A stretch of DNA of 64,000 nucleotides, taken from the NCBI RefSeq assembly GCF_018780385.1, contig NZ_JADMJO010000003.1, positions 434,001 through 498,000 of the forward strand, read 5' to 3'. Origin of the DNA: Hydrogenophaga sp. GTDB taxonomy: Bacteria > Pseudomonadota > Gammaproteobacteria > Burkholderiales > Burkholderiaceae_C. Shown here one piece after another: positions 26,517-36,443 of this stretch. A program made the position numbers and the translations under genes. The stretch's first letter is position 1. Each line of letters begins with the position of its first letter. Under the pieces are notes generated by a model. The model saw only the letters and a list, made by a program, of their open reading frames with translations, was not told the origin of the DNA and made no database searches.

Positions 26517-28232
26517 ATGAATGCCTACCAGCCCCACGCCGCCGACCACGCCTTCGTGCTGTTCGACGTGCTGCGCGCGCATGAGCGCCTGGCAGAACTG
26601 CCGGCGATGGCGGAGCACGCCGACACCGCCTTGCTCACCCAGGTGATCGACGAAGCCGGCAAGTTCGTTGGCGAGGTGGTGGCGCCCCTCAACCGCAGCG
26701 GCGACGAGACCGGCGCGCAGTGGAAGGCCGGCGTCGTCACCATGCCGCCGGGGTTCCGAGATGCCTACCAGGCCTTCTGGCAGGCGGGCTGGCCGTCGCT
26801 GGCGTGCGCGGTGGACGATGGTGGCCAGGGCTTGCCCACGGTGGTGGAGGCCGTGCTGCACGAAATGCTGAACGCCGCCAACCACGGCTGGACCATGGCG
26901 CCCGGCCTGCTGCACGGCGCCTACGAATGCATCCGCCACCACGGCAGCGTTGAGCTGAAGGCGCGCTACCTGGAGAAGCTGGCCACGGGCGAGTGGCTGG
27001 CCACCATGTGCCTGACCGAACCCCACGCCGGCAGCGACCTGGGCCTGGTGCAGACCAAGGGCGTGCCGCTGGCCGATGGGCGTTTTGCGCTGTCAGGCAC
27101 CAAGATCTTCATCTCCGGCGGTGAACACGATCTGAGCGACAACATCGTGCACCTGGTGTTGGCCCGCCTGCCCGATGCACCGCCTGGCCCCAAGGGTTTG
27201 TCGCTGTTCCTGGTGCCCAAGTTTCACGAAGACGGCGAGCGCAGTGCGGTTCATTGCGAGCGCATCGAAGAGAAGATGGGCATCCACGCCAGTCCCACTT
27301 GCGTGATGCGTTTCGACCAGGCCGCGGCCTCGATCGTCGGCGAGCCTGGCAAGGGCTTGAACGCCATGTTCGTGATGATGAACGCGGCGCGGCTGCTGGT
27401 GGGCCTGCAAGGCATCGGCCTGCTCGACGCGGCGTGGCAGAAGGCCAATGCCTATGCGCAGGAGCGCCGCCAGATGCGCGCACCCGGCAGCACCAGCAAG
27501 GCCGGTGCTGCCGACTTGATCGCGCTGCACCCCGCCATCCAGCGCATCCTGGGCACCCAGCGCGCCTGGATTGACGCCGGGCGCGTGATCGCCTACCGCA
27601 CCGCGCTCGAAATCGACACCCAGAAACACCACCCCGATGCCACCCGCCGCGAAGCCGCTGCGCGCTGGTGCAGCCTGGTCACACCGGTGCTCAAGTCGGC
27701 CTGGACCGACCAGGCCTTTGTGGGCGCGAGCGCCTGTCTGCAAGTGTTCGGCGGTCACGGCTATGTGCGCGAGTGGGGCATCGAGCAGCATGTGCGCGAC
27801 GCGCGCGTGGCCATGATCTACGAGGGCACGAACGAGATCCAGGCGATCGACCTGCTGGTGCGCAAGACCCTGCCCGACGGGGCCGCCGCGCTGCAGGCAC
27901 TGCGGGGCGAACTGGCGGCAGACAGCGCGCAAAGCCCCCGCACCCGGCAGGCGCTGCAAGCCTTCAGCGCCTTCGTGCGCGAGCAGGTCGTGCCGCACAC
28001 CAGCGCGGGTGACACAGCGCCCGACCAGCCGTTCTGGCTGGCCGACGATTTCCTGCGCGCCCTGGCCTTGCTGCTCATGGCCTGGGCCTGGGACCGCCTG
28101 GCCGCCGCACCCGACGTGGATGCCACCGCCCATGCGGCCTTCTGGCGCTGGGTGTGGCCCGAGTTCGACATGCGCATGGCCATGATGAACACCACCTTGT
28201 CGGTCGGGCAGCAACGCCCGGCTATGCTCTGA
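26517..28232 (+). CDS. Acyl-CoA dehydrogenase (long DmdC/FadE-like type)
   Basis: 571 residues, longer than the 380-residue classic enzymes because of a C-terminal extension. FAD and substrate segments are ATMCLTEPHAGSDLGL, GTKIFISGGEHDL, the AFQVFGGHGYVREWG-like QVFGGHGYVREWGIEQ, and RDARVAMIYEGTNEIQ (the Glu of YEGTNEIQA). The start at 26517 (MNAYQPHAADH) avoids a poor N-terminal extension overlapping livF. In this operon it could oxidise dihydroferuloyl-CoA or another phenylpropanoyl-CoA to the cinnamoyl-CoA form (inference). Confidence 0.85.
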   Translation: MNAYQPHAADHAFVLFDVLRAHERLAELPAMAEHADTALLTQVIDEAGKFVGEVVAPLNRSGDETGAQWKAGVVTMPPGFRDAYQAFWQAGWPSLACAVDDGGQGLPTVVEAVLHEMLNAANHGWTMAPGLLHGAYECIRHHGSVELKARYLEKLATGEWLATMCLTEPHAGSDLGLVQTKGVPLADGRFALSGTKIFISGGEHDLSDNIVHLVLARLPDAPPGPKGLSLFLVPKFHEDGERSAVHCERIEEKMGIHASPTCVMRFDQAAASIVGEPGKGLNAMFVMMNAARLLVGLQGIGLLDAAWQKANAYAQERRQMRAPGSTSKAGAADLIALHPAIQRILGTQRAWIDAGRVIAYRTALEIDTQKHHPDATRREAAARWCSLVTPVLKSAWTDQAFVGASACLQVFGGHGYVREWGIEQHVRDARVAMIYEGTNEIQAIDLLVRKTLPDGAAALQALRGELAADSAQSPRTRQALQAFSAFVREQVVPHTSAGDTAPDQPFWLADDFLRALALLLMAWAWDRLAAAPDVDATAHAAFWRWVWPEFDMRMAMMNTTLSVGQQRPAML

Positions 28233-28234
28233 CG

Positions 28235-28780
28235 ATGCCTGAAACCTCCACCGCCAACGCCATGCGCCGCCCCCGCGGGCCGCGCAAAAACGCCGCGGGC
28301 GACAGCCTGCAACTCGACGCCGGAGCAGGCAACAATGCAACGGGCGATGCGCCCGAGGTCGACACCTCGTACCTGGAGACCCTGCTGGGCTACAACGCCC
28401 GGCGCGCGGCGCTCACCATCATTGCGCTCTTCCTGCGCCGCATGGAGCCCTACGACCTGCGACCCGTGGACTTCTCGGTGCTGACCGTGGTGGCGCACAA
28501 CCCCGGCGTGACCTCGCGCCAGATCTGCGCGGCTCTCGACATCCTGCCGCCCAACCTGGTGGGCATGGTCAAGGCGCTGCACAAGCGCGGCCTGATCGAA
28601 CGCCAGCCCCACCCCACCGACCGGCGTGCCCAGGGCCTGCACCTCACCCCGGCCGGGCAGCGCCTGCACGCCCAGGCCAAGACCACGGCGACCAACCTGG
28701 AACAGGAAGCCACACACGCCCTGAGCGCGGCCGAACTGCAGACCCTGACCGCCCTGCTGCGCAAGGTCTACCGCCGCTAG
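28235..28780 (+). CDS. MarR-family transcriptional regulator, last gene of the hydroxycinnamate operon
   Basis: 181 residues. About 45 polar N-terminal residues precede a MarR winged helix (PVDFSVLTVVAHNPGVTSRQ, ILPPNLVGMVKALHKRGLIERQ, PTDRRAQGLHLTPAG; each shown as part of the motif). Starts two bases after the dehydrogenase stop. MarR repressors released by hydroxycinnamoyl-CoA (CouR, FerR types) control such operons. The inverted repeat at 16363-16379 is the likely operator. A second in-frame ATG at 28262 would shorten the tail by nine residues. Confidence 0.82.
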   Translation: MPETSTANAMRRPRGPRKNAAGDSLQLDAGAGNNATGDAPEVDTSYLETLLGYNARRAALTIIALFLRRMEPYDLRPVDFSVLTVVAHNPGVTSRQICAALDILPPNLVGMVKALHKRGLIERQPHPTDRRAQGLHLTPAGQRLHAQAKTTATNLEQEATHALSAAELQTLTALLRKVYRR

Positions 28781-28874
28781 ACCCTGGCAATCAGGGTAAA
28801 TCCGTAGCGTGGGCCTTTGCGCCACATTTGCGCCGCACGCAGCTAGCAAACTGGTAGCACCCCGGCTTCGTGTC

Positions 28875-28880
28875 TATAGT
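28875..28880 (+). promoter_or_regulatory. Possible -10 box for the HxlR-type gene
   Basis: TATAGT (5 of 6 to consensus) lies 41 bases before the start at 28921, in a 140-bp gap that follows the MarR gene. The matching -35 is weak (CTGGTA at 28851, 18-bp spacer). The gap also opens with a small GC-poor hairpin-free stretch; nothing else is seen there. Confidence 0.35.
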
Positions 28881-28920
28881 TCTCATTCGGGCTTTCGCCA
28901 GGCCTCCCAGGAGAATCCGC

Positions 28921-29259
28921 ATGAGTGCCAAAGACAACGCTGCCGTGATCCAGCTCTTCGACCTGCTCGAATCACGCTACGCCATGCGGGTGATCTGGGC
29001 CCTCTCCGACGGCCACCCCCAGACCTTCCGCCTGCTGCAGGACAGCGTGGGCGGCGTGACGCCCAACACCCTGAACACCCGCATCAAGGAACTGCGAGCG
29101 GCGCGGCTGGTGGACCACAGCGGCCACGGCTACCGCCTCACCACGCAGGGCGCTGAACTGGCTCGCCGTCTGAGCGATGTGCAGCAGTTCGCCACCAAGT
29201 GGTCGCACCAGCAGGCGCGGGTCGCGGCCAGCGCCACGCTGCACCAGCAGGGCGCCTGA
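28921..29259 (+). CDS. HxlR-type winged-helix regulator
   Basis: 112 residues with a single HxlR-like DNA-binding domain: LFDLLESRYAMRVIWALSDG, TFRLLQDSVGGVTPNTLNTRIKEL (shown in part) and a wing around HGYRLTTQGAEL. The frame is open 51 bases further up, but that part has no similarity to the family and the ATG at 28921 follows AGGAGAA. It converges on the FAH-family gene with abutting stops (29259/29260). Target genes are unknown. Confidence 0.75.
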   Translation: MSAKDNAAVIQLFDLLESRYAMRVIWALSDGHPQTFRLLQDSVGGVTPNTLNTRIKELRAARLVDHSGHGYRLTTQGAELARRLSDVQQFATKWSHQQARVAASATLHQQGA

Positions 29260-30111
29260 TCAGGCGGCGGGGCTGGTTACGACGGTCTGGCGCTGCTCGC
29301 CAAGCCCTCTCGCACCAAGCGTCATCACATCCCCGGCCTTCAGGTACTGCGGCGGCTTGTGGCCCATGCCCACGCCCGGTGGCGTGCCGGTGGGAATCAC
29401 ATCACCGGGCTGCAGCGCCATGAAGCGGCTCAGATAACTCACGATGGTCTTCACGCCGAAGATCATGGTGCGCGTGTTCCCGGTCTGGCGGCGCTCGCTG
29501 TTCACATCCAGCCAGAGATCCACGTCCTGCGGGTCGCCCAGCTCGTCCGGTGTCACCAGCCACGGGCCCAGGGGGCAGTGGGTGGGGTAGCTCTTGCCCT
29601 TGGCCCACTGGCCTTCGTATTCCATCTGGTAGGCGCGCTCGGACACGTCGTTGACCAGGCAGAAGCCAGCCACGAAGTCCATGGCCTCGTTTTCACTCAC
29701 ATGGAAGGCCCGGCGGCCGATCACGATGCCCAGCTCCACTTCCCAGTCGAGCTTCTGCGCGCCCGGCGGCAGCCACACGTCGTCGTTGGGACCACAGACT
29801 GCGCCGCTGTGTTTGTTGAACACGATGGGCTGGCCCGGCGGCTTCAGGCCGGCCTCGGCCGCGTGGTCGGCGTAGTTCAGGCCGATGCCGATCACGTTGC
29901 CCACACCACCCACGCAAGGGCCGAAACGGGTGCCGGGCGGCACAGCGGGCAGACCGGTCGGATCGAGCGCGGCCAGCCGGGCCATAGAATCACGCCCCAG
30001 GGTGGCTGGATGGATGTCGGCCACCACCCCCGAGAGATCGCGCAGCGTACCGCTTGCATCGATCAGACCGGGTTTTTCGGCACCCGCGGGTCCATGGCGA
30101 AAGAGTTTCAT
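29260..30111 (-). CDS. Fumarylacetoacetate hydrolase (FAH) family protein
   Basis: 283 residues. The FAH core is visible: GIGLNYADHAAEAG, PIVFNKHSGAVCGPNDDV, DWEVELGIVIGR (metal-binding Glu pair), DVSERAYQ, and GDVIPTGTPPGVGMG. Family members hydrolyse, isomerise or decarboxylate 2-oxo acids from ring cleavage, with Mg2+. It stands alone on the minus strand at the end of the aromatic island. The true substrate cannot be told; a role in a meta-cleavage branch is reasonable, and ureidoglycolate-lyase-like annotation is an alternative. Confidence 0.8.
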   Translation of the reverse strand: MKLFRHGPAGAEKPGLIDASGTLRDLSGVVADIHPATLGRDSMARLAALDPTGLPAVPPGTRFGPCVGGVGNVIGIGLNYADHAAEAGLKPPGQPIVFNKHSGAVCGPNDDVWLPPGAQKLDWEVELGIVIGRRAFHVSENEAMDFVAGFCLVNDVSERAYQMEYEGQWAKGKSYPTHCPLGPWLVTPDELGDPQDVDLWLDVNSERRQTGNTRTMIFGVKTIVSYLSRFMALQPGDVIPTGTPPGVGMGHKPPQYLKAGDVMTLGARGLGEQRQTVVTSPAA

Positions 30112-30186
30112 GGGTTCAACCTGTTGAGTCGTCTGTTGGAAAGGGGCCGATTGTGACCCCCGACCCCGTCAAACGCCTGTCGCCTC

Positions 30187-30214
30187 CTTGAAACCGGGCC
30201 ACGTGCCCCCATGT
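30187..30214 (+). promoter_or_regulatory. Sigma-32 heat-shock promoter of grpE-dnaK-dnaJ
   Basis: CTTGAAA (30187-30193), a 13-bp spacer, then CCCCATGT (30207-30214). Both boxes and the spacing match the RpoH consensus almost perfectly. It lies 57 bp before the grpE start in the 159-bp gap shared with the divergent FAH gene. Confidence 0.88.
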
Positions 30215-30270
30215 GCCTGCCTGCGGCCAGCGTTGCCCACCCTTTTTCAGAAACTTTTCCATTCACTTCC

Positions 30271-30837
30271 ATGAGCCACGACAACCAGCCCGCTGACAAC
30301 GCCTTCCCGGACCCCAGTGCGCCTGTGAGCGCCGAAGAAGCGATGGCAGCCGCCTCGGCCAACGAGGCCGATGCCCTGACCGCTCTGACCCAGGAGGTGT
30401 CCACACTCAAGGCGCAGAACGCCGACCTGGCCGAGCAGTTCCTGCGCGCCAAGGCCGAGGCCGAGAACACCCGCCGCCGCGCTGAAGAAGAAATCAGCAA
30501 ATCGCGCAAGTTCGCGGTCGAAAGCTTCGCCGAGAGCCTGCTGCCCGTGGCAGACAGCCTGGAAGCCGGGCTGGCGATCTCCGAGGCCACGCGCGAGCAG
30601 CTGCGCGAGGGCTCCGAGGCCACGCTCAAGCAGCTCAAGAGCGCGCTGGAGCGCCACCGCGTGATGGAGATCAACCCGGCGGGTTCGACGAAGTTCGACC
30701 CGCACCAGCACCAGGCCATCAGCATGGTGCCGGCCGAGCAGGAGCCCAACACCGTGGTGAGCGTCCTGCAAAAGGGCTACTCCATTGCCGACCGCGTGCT
30801 GCGCCCGGCCCTGGTCACGGTCACCGCGCCCAAATAA
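30271..30837 (+). CDS. grpE: Nucleotide exchange factor GrpE
   Basis: 188 residues. A charged, low-complexity N-terminus leads into a long coiled coil ([32 protein letters not shown], in part [16 protein letters not shown]), then the GrpE beta domain ([37 protein letters not shown]). The ATG at 30271 begins [12 protein letters not shown]. It releases ADP from DnaK, whose gene is 93 bp downstream. Transcribed from the sigma-32 promoter just upstream. Confidence 0.95.
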   Translation: MSHDNQPADNAFPDPSAPVSAEEAMAAASANEADALTALTQEVSTLKAQNADLAEQFLRAKAEAENTRRRAEEEISKSRKFAVESFAESLLPVADSLEAGLAISEATREQLREGSEATLKQLKSALERHRVMEINPAGSTKFDPHQHQAISMVPAEQEPNTVVSVLQKGYSIADRVLRPALVTVTAPK

Positions 30838-30854
30838 GCATCCGGTGCGGTCGC

Positions 30855-30869
30855 GCTCTTGAAAAGAGC
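30855..30869 (+). other. Small hairpin and second CTTGAAA box before dnaK
   Basis: GCTCTT-gaa-AAGAGC is a perfect 6-bp stem containing CTTGAAA (30858-30864). No good sigma-32 -10 box follows at the right distance, so it is more likely an mRNA structure in the grpE-dnaK gap than a second heat-shock promoter. Confidence 0.4.
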
Positions 30870-30930
30870 CCGACTTATCCACACCTCATCCACATCGTTT
30901 TCAACAATTTTTTCTAGACGGAGTCACAAC

Positions 30931-32856
<1,926 letters not shown>

Positions 32857-32878
32857 TTCGCTGAAGCTTCGATCATCC

Positions 32879-32904
32879 GCCGCGTCAGGGAAGCCTGTCG
32901 CGGC
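32879..32904 (+). other. Intergenic hairpin between dnaK and dnaJ
   Basis: GCCGCG-T-CAGG-gaag-CCTG-T-CGCGGC folds into a 10-bp stem broken by a single T-T mismatch and is followed by GTTTGTGTT. It may act as a partial terminator or mRNA stabiliser, giving less DnaJ than DnaK. Confidence 0.55.
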
Positions 32905-32948
32905 GTTTGTGTTCCAACCGAACCCCCAGGGGCTGTTCCCTAAAGACC

Positions 32949-34082
32949 ATGGCTAAACGCGATTTTTACGAAGTGCTGGGCGTGCCCAAGAACGCCGCAG
33001 ACGAAGAAATCAAAAAGGCGTATCGCAAGCTTGCGATGAAGCACCACCCCGACCGCAACCAGGGCGATGCATCCAAGGCGGCGGAAGAGCGGTTCAAGGA
33101 GGCCAAAGAAGCCTACGAGATGCTGTCGGACCCGCAGAAAAAAGCGGCTTACGACCAGTATGGCCACGCCGGCGTGGACCCCAACCTGCGCGGTGGCGCG
33201 GCCGGCGCCGAGGGCTTCGGTGGCTTCTCGGAGTCGTTCGGCGACATCTTTGGCGACATCTTCGGTGGTGCGCGCGGCCAGCGCAGCGGCCGCCAGGTCT
33301 ACCGCGGCGCCGATCTGTCGTACGCCATGGAAATCTCGCTCGAAGAGGCTGCCGGCGGCAAGGAAACGCAGATCCGCATTCCGAGCTGGGACGACTGCGA
33401 AACCTGCACCGGCACCGGCGCCAAGCCCGGCACCAGCGTGAAGACCTGCAGCACCTGCCACGGCCAAGGCTCGGTGCAGATGCGCCAGGGTTTCTTCAGC
33501 GTACAGCAGACCTGTCCGCAGTGCAGCGGTACCGGCAAGATCATTCCCGAGCCCTGCCCCACCTGCCACGGCCAGGGCAAGATCAAGAAGCAGAAAACGC
33601 TGGAGATCAAGATCCCCGCCGGCATCGACGACGGTCAGCGCATCCGCAGCACCGGCAACGGTGAGCCCGGTCAGAACGGCGGCCCCTCAGGCGACCTCTA
33701 CATTGAAGTGCGGCTGCGCAAGCACGACATCTTCGAACGCGAAGGCGACGACCTGCACTGCCAGGTGCCGGTGAGCATGACGGTGGCCGCCCTGGGCGGC
33801 GAGATCGACGTGCCCACGCTCGCGGGCAAGGCCACCATCGACCTGCCCGAAGGCACACAAAGCGGCAAGACCTTCCGCCTGCGCGGCAAGGGTGTCAAGG
33901 GCGTGCGCAGCAGCTACCCCGGCGACCTGTACTGCCACGTGGCGGTGGAAACCCCCATCAAGCTCACCGAGCACCAGCGCAAGCTGCTCAAGGAACTCGA
34001 CGAGTCGTTCAAGAAGGGTGGTCACAAGCACAGCCCGAACGACAAGGGGTGGTTCGAGAAGGCGAAGTCGTTCTTCAGTTGA
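32949..34082 (+). CDS. dnaJ: Co-chaperone DnaJ (Hsp40)
   Basis: 377 residues. J domain at 1-70 with the HPD motif (KHHPDRN), a Gly/Phe-rich linker ([19 protein letters not shown]), four zinc-finger CxxCxGxG repeats ([32 protein letters not shown]), and the C-terminal substrate domains. The ATG at 32949 gives [12 protein letters not shown]; the frame is open upstream without similarity. It delivers clients to DnaK. Closed by the strong terminator at 34101-34130. Confidence 0.97.
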   Translation: MAKRDFYEVLGVPKNAADEEIKKAYRKLAMKHHPDRNQGDASKAAEERFKEAKEAYEMLSDPQKKAAYDQYGHAGVDPNLRGGAAGAEGFGGFSESFGDIFGDIFGGARGQRSGRQVYRGADLSYAMEISLEEAAGGKETQIRIPSWDDCETCTGTGAKPGTSVKTCSTCHGQGSVQMRQGFFSVQQTCPQCSGTGKIIPEPCPTCHGQGKIKKQKTLEIKIPAGIDDGQRIRSTGNGEPGQNGGPSGDLYIEVRLRKHDIFEREGDDLHCQVPVSMTVAALGGEIDVPTLAGKATIDLPEGTQSGKTFRLRGKGVKGVRSSYPGDLYCHVAVETPIKLTEHQRKLLKELDESFKKGGHKHSPNDKGWFEKAKSFFS

Positions 34083-34100
34083 TCTGAAGCCCGCTCCAAG

Positions 34101-34130
34101 AAAAAAGCGACGCTGGGGCGTCGCTTTTTT
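34101..34130 (+). terminator. Rho-independent terminator after dnaJ
   Basis: AAAAAAGCGACGC, loop TGGG, GCGTCGCTTTTTT: a perfect 13-bp stem counting the A/T flanks, with T-tracts in both directions. It can also stop leftward transcription. Confidence 0.95.
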
Positions 34131-34188
34131 CATTGGGGTGAAGGGACGGCGCTTCAAGTGATTCGGACCAGCGAATGGGCACGGCGCG

Positions 34189-34458
34189 TCAACCTTTGAA
34201 TTCTTGATCGCTTCGCTGCGCATTCGGAAGCTGCTCGTCCAGAGATTGGCGGTACTTGATACAGCCTCTCATGAACTGCGGCCAGGCCGGGACTTCCAGC
34301 GACGGAGCCACTTCCTCCGGCAACAGCGCCCACAGATCGGGATGGTGCCAACACAGATCATGGCCGCTGGCGTCTCGATGGGATCGAATGGCGCCGCGCA
34401 GTTTTTTGACCTCTGCAACAAGTTGGTCGCGCGACCGGGATTCAAGATCCTCGTCCAT
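34189..34458 (-). CDS. Small conserved hypothetical protein
   Basis: 89 residues. The start at 34458 (MDEDLESRSRDQLVAEVKKL) is supported by GGAGGT four bases upstream. A longer in-frame start near 34538 (MIEIAGGPKALYKL) is possible. A short coiled-coil-like helix leads to the motif GHDLCWHHPDLWALLPE, then AWPQFMRGCIKYRQSLDEQL. I recall proteins with this Cys/His/Trp motif in several proteobacteria but no known function. It is divergent from the ZIP transporter gene. Confidence 0.65.
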   Translation of the reverse strand: MDEDLESRSRDQLVAEVKKLRGAIRSHRDASGHDLCWHHPDLWALLPEEVAPSLEVPAWPQFMRGCIKYRQSLDEQLPNAQRSDQEFKG

Positions 34459-34605
34459 GGGGACCTCCAGACTGAGCAGAACGATACCGAGCTTGTACAA
34501 GGCTTTGGGTCCCCCCGCTATCTCGATCATTGCCAACATCGATTGGTCTTGCTTGATAGTTTTCGCCAAACTGCCAACTCCTTTCGATTCCAGCAGGAGC
34601 CCTCC

Positions 34606-35598
34606 ATGGCCGAACTGATCCGCCAAGTCCGCCCCGTCTGGGCCCAGGTGCAGCAACTGGAGCTGCCGGTGCCGCCGCACGCCTTGCGCAACGCCCTGCT
34701 CGCCCTGGGCACGGGTTTGTTGTTGATGGCGGGCCTGGCCTCGCTCAGCACCTTCTGGGCGCCCACACGCGCCTGGTGGGATGCCGCCGAACACGGCAGC
34801 GCCATGGCAGCAGGTGTGCAGGCCTCGCTGCTGGCGGCCGTGGCCACGGCCGTGGGTGCCTTGCCGGTTTTCCTGGTGCAGCGCGTGAGCAAGTTGCAAG
34901 AGGCAGCGCTGATGTCGTTCTCGGCCGGCATCATGCTGGCCGCTGCGATCTTCGCGCTCTTGCTGCCCTCGCTCGACGCGGGGCAGGCGCTGTTCGGTGG
35001 AGGCACCAGCGCCGCTGCGCTCAGCGGGGTGGGCCTGGCGCTGGGCATGGGGCTCATGCTGGCTGTGGACCGCTTCACGCCGCACGAAAACGCCGTGCTC
35101 CCACCCGCCGCGCCAGGCCACGCCGTTGCCCACACCGCCAGCGCAGTGCAGGGCGCGAAGCTGATGGTGCTCGCCATCCTGATCCACAACGTGCCCGAAG
35201 GCCTGGCGGTGGGCGCGGCCTATGCAGGGCCGCAGGACGCAACGGGGGCGCAAGCGGGCGCCTCGGTGGCCCTGGCCATCGGCCTGCAGAACATGCCCGA
35301 GGGCCTGATCGTCGCGATGGCACTGCGCACGCTGGGACGCAGCGCGGCGCAGGCCTGGGGCGTGGCCGCGCTCACCGGCCTGGCCGAGCCGCTGGGCGCC
35401 ATCGTGGGCCTTGCGGTGCTGGGCAGCGTGCCGGTGTTCTTCCCGCTCGGCCTGGCTCTGGCGGCCGGTGCCATGCTGTTCGTGGTAAGCCACGAGATCA
35501 TTCCCGAGACGCACCGCAACGGCTTCGAGACCATGGCCACCGGCACCTTGCTGGCGGGCTTCATCTTCATGCTTCTGCTGAACGCAGCACTGGCCTGA
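34606..35598 (+). CDS. ZIP-family divalent metal transporter
   Basis: 330 residues with eight or so transmembrane helices. ZIP metal-site motifs are in helix 4 (LIHNVPEGLAVGAAYAG) and helix 5 (GLQNMPEGLIVAMAL), with HEIIPE near the C-terminus. The start at 34606 (MAELIRQVRPVW) follows AGGAG. The family imports zinc, iron or other divalent cations across the inner membrane. The second histidine of helix 5 (usually H-N-x-P-E) is Gln here (QNMPEG), as in the GufA-like subgroup. Monocistronic by position. Confidence 0.88.
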   Translation: MAELIRQVRPVWAQVQQLELPVPPHALRNALLALGTGLLLMAGLASLSTFWAPTRAWWDAAEHGSAMAAGVQASLLAAVATAVGALPVFLVQRVSKLQEAALMSFSAGIMLAAAIFALLLPSLDAGQALFGGGTSAAALSGVGLALGMGLMLAVDRFTPHENAVLPPAAPGHAVAHTASAVQGAKLMVLAILIHNVPEGLAVGAAYAGPQDATGAQAGASVALAIGLQNMPEGLIVAMALRTLGRSAAQAWGVAALTGLAEPLGAIVGLAVLGSVPVFFPLGLALAAGAMLFVVSHEIIPETHRNGFETMATGTLLAGFIFMLLLNAALA

Positions 35599-35604
35599 GC
35601 AACG

Positions 35605-36186
35605 TCAGCGGCTCGGGCATGCGTTGAGCGCATGTTCGATCTTGAAGGCCTTGTCGGCGCCTGGATCGGGCATCAACGGCCCGTTCAGCTCAAGCCAGTA
35701 GCTCAGGGCCAGCTGGCGCAGTTGGGGGCTGTGGATCGCGAATGCCCCTTGACGTTCAAGTTCAAGAATCATCACTCGCATCGCGTCGAAGGCCTCTGTG
35801 CCCATCTGTTGAAAGCGCAACCGACCGCCACCGTGCTGCTCGTAGATGTGACGCTGCAGCTTGAGGTTCGACACCATCCATTCTGCAAACGACGGGTCTT
35901 CTGGTTCGTCGGCCTCCCCCCGGCACTTGCGGTACTCGCGGTCAATCTGCATGAACCGCTGGATCTCCTGCTTGGTCGGCTTCAGGCGCTGCTGATGTGG
36001 CTGCAAGTGGGCCCTGACGGCGGGAACCACGACGAGGTCGTGGAGGTGGGCGGCCCGCGTCTTATCGTCCGTTCCTTTCAATTGGCTCTCCAGCACGGGT
36101 TGGTGGCCCACGTGTCCGATGACGCGGTCCTGGGCAAGCGCACTGGTGAGCAGGAACAGAGACAGGCAAACAATGATGTGTTTCAT
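35605..36186 (-). CDS. Secreted protein of unknown function (SurA N-domain-like?)
   Basis: 193 residues. The start at 36186 begins a clear Sec signal peptide, MKHIIVCLSLFLLTSALAQ. The mature part starts DRVIGHVGHQPVLESQLKG, which resembles the N-terminal chaperone segment of SurA/PpiC proteins, followed by helical, charged sequence (LKPTKQEIQRFMQIDREYRKC). No PPIase domain is present. The closest guess is a periplasmic chaperone-like or immunity-like protein, but I do not recognise the family. Convergent with the ZIP gene. Confidence 0.6.
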   Translation of the reverse strand: MKHIIVCLSLFLLTSALAQDRVIGHVGHQPVLESQLKGTDDKTRAAHLHDLVVVPAVRAHLQPHQQRLKPTKQEIQRFMQIDREYRKCRGEADEPEDPSFAEWMVSNLKLQRHIYEQHGGGRLRFQQMGTEAFDAMRVMILELERQGAFAIHSPQLRQLALSYWLELNGPLMPDPGADKAFKIEHALNACPSR

Positions 36187-36313
36187 GACAAGACTCCAAA
36201 AAGGTATCGGATCTGCATTCACGCATGGGGTCAGGGTCGGTACTCCCCCCGGTCTGCGGCGGTGACGGTGCGCTCGCCCGAGGTGCGCCGAGGTGCGGCG
36301 TAAGATGGCTCGC

Positions 36314-36388
36314 ATGAGCGTTCACATCCGATTTATCGGCGGTGCCGTTACCGTCACCGGCTCGAAGCACCAGCACCTGGCGGCCTGA
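36314..36388 (+). pseudogene. Remnant of an MBL-fold (beta-CASP type) metallo-hydrolase gene
   Basis: A 24-codon frame reads MSVHIRFIGGAVTVTGSK then HQHLAA and stop. MBL-fold RNA-processing exonuclease/CPSF-like proteins begin with the pattern MxIxFLGAAGTVTGSKYL, so these first 18 codons look like the start of such a gene (normally about 450 codons). The rest is missing, including the HxHxDH metal motif. It lies in the 257-bp gap between the secreted-protein gene and the transglycosylase gene. The similarity is by eye and short, so moderate confidence. Confidence 0.5.
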
Positions 36389-36443
36389 AACACCCGCACA
36401 CACGGCCGAGGGAACGCGGCCGATCTTCACCACTCCCACACCG

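Noticed and set aside
30858..30864. Second sigma-32 promoter directly before dnaK
   Set aside because: The -35 box is good, but no CCCATnT-like -10 lies at 12-15 bp; the box is part of a hairpin.
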